A stretch of DNA of 64,000 nucleotides from Erodium maritimum (Eukaryota; Streptophyta; Magnoliopsida; Geraniales; Geraniaceae), in NCBI GenBank assembly GCA_963921825.1, contig OY997596.1, positions 12,591,001-12,655,000 on the forward strand, in the 5' to 3' direction. The notes under the pieces are model-generated. The model was given only the letters and a program-made list of their open reading frames with translations, ran no database searches and was not told the origin of the DNA. Below, in pieces: positions 12,501 to 22,064 of the stretch. The translations under genes were made by a program, and so were the position numbers. Each line of letters opens with the position of its first letter. Positions within the stretch are counted from its first letter, which is position 1.

Positions 12501-14722
12501 ATTGTCTGCCTTTCCTTCTAGATGATGATTCCAGTGGGCCCGATGGGAGCCCATCCTATCTAAGGCGGTCACCAACAAAATCTGCTAGTGGATTTTCTCC
12601 TGATTCAAAATTTAATAGAAGAGAAGTGACACCTAACCCTTCTAACAGAGTGGATTTTGCTTCAAGATATGCTCAAAATATAGTAAATACTGGTCATGTA
12701 GTTGAGGGTCACAGAATTTCAGATGGAAATGTCACCGAGCCTTTAAAATCCATAGATCAAAGATCTATTCACACTAGATCAAGAGGTACATGCAGCTTAT
12801 TTTAGGGTTTTAACTCATAGCAATATCTACAATATGTGTTGCTAAAATGTATATTCGTTTGTTCTGTAGTTGGGGATTCCTTAGAATTGATTGATCAAGA
12901 TTATGTTATTGTATCTGGACCTCCAATGGATGCTTCAGCAGTTTTGGCAACTGCTTCCAAGCCTAGTCATCTTCCATACAGATCGGAGTGCCCCTCAACA
13001 TCAATAAATATGCACCCTACACCGAGTGCCCCTGTGCCAATTGTTGGAACTGCAGCCAGTAAGATGTATTGTCCTGGAAGCTTGGAAAGTCAGTGTTCTG
13101 CTCCTGGGACTTCACAAGGATCCACAGATGTTGGAGACACTTTGGAACAGCCATCTAGTAATTGCATTACAAGAATCAAGTCATTGCGGCAGTACGCATC
13201 TGCAATCACAGAATTAGTAAAAGAAAAGGTAATGCTATCATTATTACACCCCTTTATGCAACATCAATCACATATTCCTTCCTCTATCTTTGGGCACACT
13301 TAAAAGGGTAATTTTATCTGTGGTACTTGACCAATATTAGCCCACAATAAAAATATACCATAGACATTCTGATCCCCACTGTTTACTACGTCAGCCTAGG
13401 ACTGCTCCACTTGGCAACTAAATTTGTTGATTGAAATCCTCTTCTCTGGTAGACCATAACATACATGATGAGTCAAAGCGTAGATTATAATAAGCAAATA
13501 TCTGATGTGCCCTCTATCTAAACACTAGGCGGAAACATCTATCTTGTGTTCCCAATGGTTCAATATAAATAGTAAAATTGCATCCGTTTTGGCAATTTAT
13601 GCTGTGGATTCTTTTGATCTGCTAACATGCAGTGCTTTAATTCTTATCTTGTGTGTTCCTAATGGGTGCTCTAAGCGATTTTAGATGCGGATGAAAATTG
13701 GCATAACAAGTTGTGGTTTAAGCTTGGCTGTCTTCAAATTTGTTGAAGTCTTGTGTTTTTGTTCTAAATAGATCGAGGGAGGTAGACAGCTAGAAGCATT
13801 CTCAATTCAACTTGTAATCCTTGCGATTTGGAAGCAAGCACTGCATATTTGCCACACACAGGCTGCCTCAGCTATGGAAGGAAGTCCTACCCAAGAGACC
13901 AATAGATTGAGAGCAAGCATTGACAAGAAGCATGCTAGTCCTGCTTTAGAACTCTGCCATGATGCAGTTGCTCAAGAGCCACTGGATATTTCCTTGCAGA
14001 TTGAGAAGGAATTTCTCCAGGAAGTTGAACATGCTGAAGAACTGGCCAAGGCTATTGAGCCTGGTATGATCATGGTTCTTTATTATTTGTTAGTACAGAA
14101 AGAGTTGATGTTTTTTCCCTATAGCATTGTCATTAGTTGATTGATCCCCTTTTCTTCATATTATGTATCTGGATATGACTTTCTTTTATCTTATTGAGGA
14201 TATCTATGTTAATGAATGCTGTCATGTATCCATGTTATTGTGGCATTTGATCTCTTGTGCTTAAGCTGTTTAAAACCTGTTTTTTTTTGTGGGCTTGGTT
14301 ACAGGAAGTACAGAGATGCCAGATGCAATGGAGACAATATTTCAGTCTGCTCTAGCTTTTGGAAGACATGGGGGAGTAAGTATTTCAGCTTTCCTTGGAA
14401 TTGATAGTATATGGTATTACTAGTGATTTTATCTGTTGGGAAATGTCAGTAACTAAAATATGTTATTTGTCAGGTTGAGGAGCTCATGGGAGAGATGGAA
14501 AGTGCAGCCCTTCTCTATTCAAAAGCGGTGTGTTTGTTAGTGTTTCTGTTGGTGGAAGCACCGTCTCTGATACTGAACCCTCCGTTCTCTCTGACAAACT
14601 CAGACCGATACAGACTAGGGACATACATAGACATCCTTAATAACAGACAAGGCCATTCAAGGTCTCAAAGGCTGGCTCTTCTCAAGGGTCCATGCCTCCT
14701 TGAAAACAAGACCAGTGTGTAA
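6553..14722 (+). CDS. ATG1: Serine/threonine protein kinase ATG1 (autophagy initiation), 13 exons
   Basis: Exons: 6553-6792, 7846-7963, 8055-8113, 9103-9167, 11052-11145, 11227-11307, 11444-11552, 12263-12335, 12415-12785, 12870-13228, 13772-14063, 14305-14375, 14474-14722. All junctions are GT-AG, phases match, and the sum is 2181 bp (726 residues), near the longer plant ATG1 isoforms. The N-terminal kinase has the glycine loop IGSGSFSVV (19-27), Lys42, Glu60, HRD (133-135), DFG (156-158) and APE (180-182), so it should be active. A Ser-rich middle holds DQDYVIV (YVIV at 415-418), a candidate ATG8-interacting motif. The C-terminus (about 524-726) fits the ATG13-binding region of the family. 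Known role: with ATG13 it starts autophagosome formation under nutrient stress. Intron 4 carries a 1.6-kb Mutator-like element. Exons come from reading frames and splice sites, not transcripts. Confidence 0.93.
9291..10933. mobile_element. Mutator-like foldback element (possible Pack-MULE) in ATG1 intron 4
   Basis: Bounded by perfect 9-bp duplications TAATATCTA (9282-9290 and 10934-10942). The terminal inverted repeats begin GGCAAAACTTCACCTCAC at the left and GGGTAAACTTCACCTCAC as the complement of the right, and extend about 180 bp. Next to each end lies the TCTATTTTCCATCCATTTTT motif or its complement. Inside the left arm is a long T/A-rich zone of repeated AAATCAG-like words. The centre (about 10080-10650) is GC-richer and gene-like. 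There is no transposase. The element lies over 1.5 kb from any essential exon boundary on its left and about 110 bp before exon 5. Confidence 0.85.
10262..10423 (+). pseudogene. Gene-like insert: possible plastid transit-peptide start
   Basis: A 53-codon frame from ATG at 10262, starting [19 protein letters not shown] and rich in Ser, Ala, Thr and Arg with almost no acidic residues. This is the composition of a chloroplast transit peptide. A CA-rich leader precedes it and GC-rich sequence follows. It looks like a captured 5' UTR plus first codons of a host gene. I do not recognise the donor gene. It ends at a stop without a functional domain. Confidence 0.35.
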
Positions 14723-15290
14723 AGTAAAACGATATTTATTTGTACAGCTCGATTCCAATTCTTTGGTTCACATTTAGGGATTGCGTTACTCAACATTTGT
14801 TTTAGATAACCTTGAAAGTTCGTTTTTACCGTACTAAGTTGTTTCACCACTTGCAGCAATGCTTGATATGAGTGAGAATTGTTGGCTTGAATGGCCTTTT
14901 CTCCTAGCATCCAGCTCAAAATTGTTAAGTTGTAATTTGATTTAAAAAACAAGTGATCTTGATGATTATAAGTTGGTCATTGAATTAAAAGCGGGCCTAA
15001 TTAAACATAATTAGTTACATGAAAACGATATCAGGGTTGACTAATAACATTGTTCATTCAAATTCAGCTTCTTCGTTGGCTCTGTTATCTTTAGCTTTGA
15101 ATTCAGGAAGTCGCCTTAATTTGCTGTGGCTGCTAATAAGTGATGGCTGCCAGCTCTTAAAATAGTCAACTCAGTTGGGAACAAGTAGCTGAATTATTAA
15201 AAGTCAGCCTTAAATTCTGGTCAGCATGTTCATTCTCTATGTCCTTAACTTTTCAGAAACATTCACAGCCAAATCTCAGCCAAAACACAG
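14723..15290. other. Intergenic: ATG1 3' UTR and receptor-kinase promoter
   Basis: 568 bp between the ATG1 stop codon and the next start codon. Both genes run on the plus strand, so it must contain the ATG1 3' UTR and terminator and the promoter of the receptor kinase. No clear TATA box, repeat or RNA gene is seen. Confidence 0.5.
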
Positions 15291-17645
15291 ATGGAGGTTT
15301 CTCAGCTTCTGATCTTACTATTGTTTGCAGAGGCAGTGTGTTGTGCTCTTGCAGGACTGCCAAGCTTACCCCGCGGAAGGTTCTTGGCCGTTGAGAAACA
15401 GAGTGACATATTGGTGTCCCCTGACGGCACATTCTCTAGTGGCTTTTACAAGGTCGGAGACAACGCATATTGTTTCTCAATCTGGTTCACAAACTCCGCC
15501 GACAAGACCGTTGTCTGGATGGCTAACCGGAACAGGCCCGTCGGTGGCAAGAGATCAAGGCTGAGCCTCCTCCGTAACGGAAACCTGATCCTGACAGATC
15601 AAGATGGTTCCATCGCCTGGACCACCAACACATTCTCAGCCGTAGCTGTTGAAGCTCAGCTTCTCAACTCTGGAAATCTAGTCCTTCACCAGGAGGGGAG
15701 CAAGTTCCTCTGGCAGAGCTTCAGCTTCCCAACGGACTCAGTCCTTCCTTCTCAGCCTATCACCAAGAACACCACCTTGATCTCCATCAGAAGCAAAGGT
15801 ACGTACTTCTCTGGCTTCTACAACTTCAAATTCGATGACAACAATGTTCTCCACCTCGTCTACAATGGTCCTATGACCGCAAGCATCATCTGGCCCAACA
15901 CAAGCTCGACCGTGTTCGTCAGTGGCAGAACACCTTACAACAGCAGCAGAGTAGCGGTTCTTGATGACTCGGGACGTTTTCAGTCTAGTGACGGCCTACA
16001 GTTCAATGCATCTAACTATGGGGTCGGTCCAAAGCGGCGCTTAACATTAGATCACGATGGAACCTTGAGATTATACAGCTTGGACGAGGGAACGGGTTCT
16101 TGGGACATTACATGGTTTGGGGGTGCAGATTTCTGTAGGGTTCATGGATTGTGTGGAGCTTATGGTATATGTGTTTATGACACGAGACCTTCATGTACTT
16201 GCCCCTATGGCTTCACCAGAGCCGACCCTTCGGATTGGTCTAAAGGCTGTGTTCCACCCTTCAACATGACATGTAATTCACAAGAACTGGACTTCATGGA
16301 GCTTCACAACACTGATTTCTATGGCTATGACATACAATCCGGTCGCGCTCTTGGCGTTACCTTTGAGCAATGCAGAAATGTTTGCCTCAATGACTGTGCC
16401 TGCCAAGGGTTTGGGTATGCAATCGACGGCTTGGCGCAATGCTATCCGAAAGGCAAGCTCTTCAATGGCTTCCACATGCCACGGTCTAAGAGTAACCTTC
16501 ACATAAAGGTCCCCAAAGGGTTTGTGAAATCGAACCCTGAACTTGCTCTGGAGCGGACTTATAACCTGAGCTGTTCGGATCAAGAAACTGTCCTTCCTGG
16601 TAGTGGCGTGTCCAGAGAAGGCTCCAAGAAGGACCAGTATGTCAAGTACTTGATCGGGATCGTGGTTTCGGTTGCAATCTTTGAAATCACTTGTGCAGGT
16701 TTGGGGTGGTGGTTCATGTTCAGGAAGCACACACACGACGAACTGGCCAATCTTGGTTACATGATCATAGCCATGGGTTTCAAGCGCTTCACTTACAAAG
16801 AGCTGAACAGGGCAACGAGAAACTTCAAGAAAGAAGTTGGGAAAGGAGGGTTTGGGACAGTCTACAAAGGGGTTCTCGAGAATGGAGTAGCTGTGGCTGT
16901 GAAGCGGCTCGAAGGAGTTTCACAAGGAGAAGCGCAGTTCTGGGCAGAGGTGACGATTATAGGAAAGATCAACCACATGAACTTGGTCAAAATGTTGGGT
17001 TTCTGTGTTGACGGTGATCACAAGCTTCTTGTCTATGAGTTTGTAGAAAACGGGTCCTTAGACAAGGTCTTGTTCTCGGATTCGGGTCGGGGATTGAGTT
17101 GGGACGAGAGGTGTAACATTGCCTTAGGCACGGCTAAGGGATTGGCCTACTTGCACGAGGAGTGCATGGAGTGGGTGCTACATTGTGATGTGAAGCCTCA
17201 GAACATATTGCTGGATGATCTTCTTGAACCTAAGGTGGCGGATTTCGGGATGTCCATGCTTTTTAAGGAGAGTAACGACATGGGGTTTTCCAAGGTACGA
17301 GGTACGAGGGGGTACTTGGCTCCCGAGTGGATCATGAACTCTAAGATCGATGCGAAGGTGGATGTGTATAGCTATGGAATGGTGCTGCTGGAGCTGGTGA
17401 GTGGGAAGAGTGCACATGCTTTCCAATCCGCTGCAGGTCCAGACAACAGTTTGGTGCATTGGGTGAGGCAAAAGATAGAAAATAAAGAGATCAAGGAAGT
17501 GATTGACCCGAAACTCAACCAAGAGTACAACGAGGAGAAGCTTCAAAGTTTGGTGAAAATGGCTATGCTCTGTGTAGGGGAAGATCCTGGTATGAGGCCC
17601 AGTATGAGCAAGGTTGTGGAACTTCTGAGCTTTTATCATGAATAA
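15291..17645 (+). CDS. G-type lectin S-receptor-like serine/threonine protein kinase, intronless
   Basis: 784 residues in one exon. Order: signal peptide (1 to about 21); bulb-type lectin domain (about 28-155, with VVWMANRNRPV and WQSFSFPTDS); S-locus/EGF-like region with FCRVHGLCGAYGIC and SCTCPYGF (about 281-308); PAN domain (about 325-405, CRNVCLNDCACQGFGY); one membrane span (about 451-477); kinase (about 505-780). Kinase motifs: GKGGFG (517-522), Lys538, HCDVKPQN (631-638), DFG (651-653), GTRGYLAPEW. The Cys in HCD makes it a non-RD kinase, a class often tied to innate-immune signalling. The closest named type I recognise is the ZmPK1-like S-domain group. It should sit in the plasma membrane with the lectin part outside. 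The ligand is unknown. No break is seen and the length is normal for the family. Confidence 0.93.
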   Translation: MEVSQLLILLLFAEAVCCALAGLPSLPRGRFLAVEKQSDILVSPDGTFSSGFYKVGDNAYCFSIWFTNSADKTVVWMANRNRPVGGKRSRLSLLRNGNLILTDQDGSIAWTTNTFSAVAVEAQLLNSGNLVLHQEGSKFLWQSFSFPTDSVLPSQPITKNTTLISIRSKGTYFSGFYNFKFDDNNVLHLVYNGPMTASIIWPNTSSTVFVSGRTPYNSSRVAVLDDSGRFQSSDGLQFNASNYGVGPKRRLTLDHDGTLRLYSLDEGTGSWDITWFGGADFCRVHGLCGAYGICVYDTRPSCTCPYGFTRADPSDWSKGCVPPFNMTCNSQELDFMELHNTDFYGYDIQSGRALGVTFEQCRNVCLNDCACQGFGYAIDGLAQCYPKGKLFNGFHMPRSKSNLHIKVPKGFVKSNPELALERTYNLSCSDQETVLPGSGVSREGSKKDQYVKYLIGIVVSVAIFEITCAGLGWWFMFRKHTHDELANLGYMIIAMGFKRFTYKELNRATRNFKKEVGKGGFGTVYKGVLENGVAVAVKRLEGVSQGEAQFWAEVTIIGKINHMNLVKMLGFCVDGDHKLLVYEFVENGSLDKVLFSDSGRGLSWDERCNIALGTAKGLAYLHEECMEWVLHCDVKPQNILLDDLLEPKVADFGMSMLFKESNDMGFSKVRGTRGYLAPEWIMNSKIDAKVDVYSYGMVLLELVSGKSAHAFQSAAGPDNSLVHWVRQKIENKEIKEVIDPKLNQEYNEEKLQSLVKMAMLCVGEDPGMRPSMSKVVELLSFYHE

Positions 17646-17833
17646 AGTCAAAAGTCTTTCCCTATTAGATTATATTGTATAATTAGGTTTTAGTTGTATT
17701 TTTATATTTATATCTCTCTAGTATAAGGTATATTTCATGAATAATTTTTCTATCAGCCAAGGTTTTATTAATCTTAAGCTTCTTAAGGAGATAATGAACG
17801 AGAGAGGAGAAATCTGCTGGAAATCCCTCTTAT

Positions 17834-19110
17834 GCTAAAAAACTGCGCGAACCGATCCAAGCCACACACACCTAAAATCTAACATTCACCATGATGCCAC
17901 GTCATCACCCCAATTCCACCCAAATTCACGCCACTTTCATCATTTCCATGTGGACAAGTGTCCATTTTTTTCTTAACCAATTCACTAATTTAATATTTCC
18001 CGATTTGTTTGAACTCCGATTAGCTTCAAACTTGCGCCATTATTTTTCTTTTTCCAAGAGCTTTAAATCAAGATCAGTCATGAATATATTTTGAAGCACG
18101 AAAATAAAAAGTCATATTGGGGTGATAAAAACAATGTTGAGTGTTGATAAATCTTCACTAATAATTTTTTTTTATTTCGGGGTGTCAAACTAATGCTACA
18201 TGTTGATAAAAAACATGTACTGGGGTGATAAAAAACCGACAATGAGGTGATAAAAATCATGTTCAATTAAAAATAAGGGTGATAAACTAGAGTTTAGTGT
18301 TGATAAAAAAAACATGTGATGGGATGATAAAAACACATGTAATTTAATGATAAACATAGTGTTTAGTGTTGATAAAACTAGTGCTTAGTGTTCATAAAAA
18401 AACATGTGATGATGTGATAAAAATCATGTTCGATTTTGGAAAATGAGGTGATAAAACTAATGTTCAGCGTTGATAAACCCAGTGTATAATGTTGATAAAA
18501 ATTACCCAGACTTAACTTTTTTTAAAAATCAGCCCCGAAATAAGGGTGGTAAACTAGAGTTTAGTGTTGATAAAAAAAAACATGTGATGAGATGATAAAA
18601 ACACATGAAATTTAATGATAAGCATAGTGTTTAGTGTTGATAAAACTAATGCTTAGTGTTCATAAAAAAACATGTGACGATGTGATAAAAATCATGTTCG
18701 ATTTTGGAAAATGAGGTGATAAAACTAATGTTCAGTGTTGATAAACCCAGTGCATAGTGTTGATAAACCCAATGTATAGTGTTGATAAAAATTACACAAA
18801 CTTAACTTTTTTTTTTAAAATTCAGCCCCGAATTTTTTTTTGTGCTTCAAAATATATTCATGACTGATCTTGATAGAAAACCCTTGAAAAAAACAAAACT
18901 AATGACGCAAGTTTGAAGGCAATCAGAGTTCAAACGAAGCGGGAAAAATTAAATTAATGAATTGATAAAAAAGTAATAATATGATGGTTTTACTAAAAAG
19001 CCCTTAGCACTTACTAAAAAATGCTATTTTTTGCAGTCAACAACTCAATTGCATCTCATCCATCCATTTTTAAAATGAATGGTTTGGATTGGTTCATACG
19101 GTTTTTACGT
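17834..19110. mobile_element. Foldback element with long inverted arms and an internal repeat array
   Basis: The left arm (about 17834-18110) and right arm (about 18840-19110) are inverted and related. CTAAAAAACTGCGCGAACC at the left pairs with a diverged copy near 19110; better-matched parts are TTCATGACTGATCTTGAT near 18860 against its complement near 18075, and TTCAAACTTGCG near 18028 against CGCAAGTTTGAA near 18905. Between the arms lies a GTTGATAAA-rich array. I could not find a convincing target duplication, so the ends are approximate and the class is open. It sits between the receptor kinase and the CYP82 pseudogene. Confidence 0.6.
18274..18832. repeat. Tandem duplication, 267-bp period, of GTGATAAA/GTTGATAAA words
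   Basis: The block starting TAAGGGTGATAAACTAGAG at 18274 recurs at 18541 with high identity and the same order of sub-words, each copy ending in a TTTAA-rich tract and CAGCCCCGAA. Inside, a short unit ending in TTGATAAA or GTGATAAA recurs every 20-40 bp, so the array is a repeat of repeats. Confidence 0.8.
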
Positions 19111-19395
19111 TAAAGAGTGGTTTCTATTTGATTTTTCCTCATGAACAAGAACTAAAAAGTTTGAAATTTTCGACCTCCTAAAGTTGCCTAGAAGATCATA
19201 TAGATCAACAAGTACCAAAACAGTTAGATTTTGGGACAAGGATAACATGAAGTTCAAAACAGAGAAAAACAAAAACCAAAAACAAATGTAGACATGGACT
19301 CCAAGACTAACAAGTACCAATACACATCTTTACAGTTTACAACATTAAAGAAATTTTTGTAATTAAACCCTAATTACAAGACAAATACATTAACA
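19111..19395. other. 3' flank shared by the two CYP82 loci
   Basis: Downstream of the pseudogene on the minus strand. The stretch from about 19139 (ATGAACAAGAACTAAAAAG) resembles 61652 onward below the intact CYP82 gene. The ancestral duplication therefore included at least about 250 bp of 3' flank. Confidence 0.6.
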
Positions 19396-22064
19396 CTAAA
19401 ACGGTATATTAATTCGTGGTTTTATAAGAACTTCAAGCGGAGTAGCTTTCAAGTTGCTGAGTCCAAATCTTTCGGTCATATCAACTTTTGTATTTTCCGG
19501 AGTTGACACATCAAATGCATGTAAGAAGGAAGCCAAGGCCAAATGCACCATTTGCAAGCCAAAATTTGCTCCTGGACATCCTCTTCTTCCACCACCAAAC
19601 GGAAGCAGTTCAAAGTTTTGTGCCCTAACATCAATATCCTTATGCGTGGTTAGGAACCTGTCCGGCTTAAATGCAAACGGGTCAGGCCATACTTGAGGGT
19701 CTCTATGAATCTTCCATAAGTTGGGTATCAGACGAGTGCCTTTGGGAACGTGATACCCACTTATGATGCAATCTTCGATACATTCTCGAGGAACTGAGAG
19801 TGGTGTAGGCGAGTATAATCTCAGTGTCTCTTTCACAATGGCTTGTAAATAAACCAAGTTATTGATGTTTGATTTCTTACCAACCTTTCGTTGCCGATGA
19901 CTGTCCGCAACTCTTCTTGAGCCGTCTTCAACACATGACGATTGTTGAGTAAAAGTGATACTACCCATACCATGATGACAGTTCCAGTGTCGGTAGCTGC
20001 TAGAACCATTTGCTTCAAATTGAAATATTGAAAATAACCGTTAGAATATAAATATAATTGGACTTTCAACTATAAGCTTGAGTTTTTTTGTAAAGCCCGC
20101 TCTTTTTAAAATGGTTTTTTTTCTGCAATTTGAAACGTCAGGGGTAAGAGTTTGCATTAAGTGAAATTGTTTTAAAAGAAAAATAAAAAAAGGGGTAAAG
20201 GGTCGGACCGGGTCGGACCAGATCCGACCAGCAGACCCGGCCCGAACAGGCCGACCCAGTCCTTTCCTCTCTTTTCGGCCGTGTGACCCATTTATCATCT
20301 GAGGCCCAGGGTGCTCCGGCCCGTCCTTCTTATACCCAAAATTAGGGTTTCAGATTCACTTCTCCTCGTCTCACACTCACCCGACTCCCTCTCTCCCAAG
20401 CTCTACCTCGCCGAAACCCTCTCCTCCTCTCTCCTCAAGCCGCCGCCCCTTCCTCTCTCTTTCCCCTCTCAACGCCGTACCCTCCTTCCTCCTCTCCGAT
20501 CAGCACAAACCCTCCGGCACAACAACCCGTGTCTCCGAGCTCCTTATCCCCCTCACCCTCCTTATTCTCCTTCGCTTCTTCCCGGAGCGTAGCTGAGCTC
20601 CCCGTATTCTTCGGTGTCGTTTCAGGCCGCTGTTAGCCGCTTCAGTTGCACGCGCCGGCGTCGCCCCAAAGAGATCTGCCGAGACAGATCCATCGCGAAA
20701 TCATCGAGATCCGCGCCGTCGCGCCGTCCGGATCTGAGGCGAGGTTCGCCGTGCTGCACCGCTCCTCTTCGCTATAACCGCCGCCACCACCGTCGTCTTT
20801 TCCCCCACGGTGAGCTTCGCACCGTGAGACCTCGGCGAGTTCAGTCACCGCCGATGGTCGGCCGGACTCTGAACCGAAACCCTCTCCTTCCCTTTTCTTC
20901 TTTCCCGTTGCGTTTGGATCTGGTCAAGTTTGGAACAGTTTTGTTGAAACAGAAAATTAAAGAAAGTGATTTGTTAAAAGGGAAAATAATTAAAAACAAA
21001 ATCAGATTTGAATAATTGAGGAAAAGAAATTGTTTTCAGAACGAAAAATCAGTTTTAGTTAAAAAGGGTTTATTGTTGAACGTTGGAACGAATCTGGAAC
21101 ACATTTGAAACATCGGACTTTTAAATCGAAAAGTTAAATCGGATTTAGAACGAGATTACAAACGGGACGTTGAATCGGACACCTCGGGATTCGTGCCTCA
21201 GAACCCGCGCCTCTGGATCCGTGCATTGGGAACCGTGCCTCGGAAAACATGCATCGGGTTCTGTGCTCGAAGCTCGGGTTCTCAAACCCGATTCGTCGTT
21301 TAATACCGCTTTTGACCCGCTCGAGTTTAAAAGGAAACTGTTGAATTTAAATTGGACTTTACCATAACTTATTGTAAGTTTTACCTGTTCAAATCAGTCG
21401 TGGACTTCGCCGAGAAGACCAGAGTTAGGCCAGGACGTCAGCAGCTAGGAGACGTAGTTGTCGGTTCGTCTTGAGTTAGGGAAAGTAGTGGATACCGCTT
21501 TAATTACGGAAAGTTACTAGTGTGCATGATTAGGGTTTAATAATAACCGGAAAGGTCCTAGTTGGCATATAGGAACGACTGCTTTACTTAATTGATTAAA
21601 TGAACGAGTCTAGTAACATGTAGGATGAGATTCACTAGTTTACTTGCTTTATCTGCTTTCAATACCTGGGAAATTGCCGTGCTGTGTGCTATACCCGTTG
21701 TGTGAGAGTCTAAATAAGATTATAGTCGGTGTTGCATGATGTGACTGTGTGTGGGCAAGTGTGCCATGCTTGATTACGTGAACTCTTGGTTGTGATATGA
21801 CCGGGTGAGTGATAGACCGGCTGTGTGCTATGTTGAGATGGTCCGGTGGGTATGTCGAGACCATTAGTGGCTTCGTGCTGTGTGTTATACTTTGGTTGTG
21901 TGTTCCAAGAGACGGCGTAGCCGGAGTAATGCCTACATCGAGGGATAGTTCCAGTCTAGTGTATCGAGGCCAATGATGGCGTGTTGATACCCGAGTCTCT
22001 GTGACGGGAGGACTTACGACCGAGGTGTGTGCCGGTCCAATACGTATTGTAAGTAATGCCCGAG

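Noticed and set aside
16278..16736. Antisense frames within the receptor-kinase gene
   Set aside because: Shadows of the real 784-codon frame.
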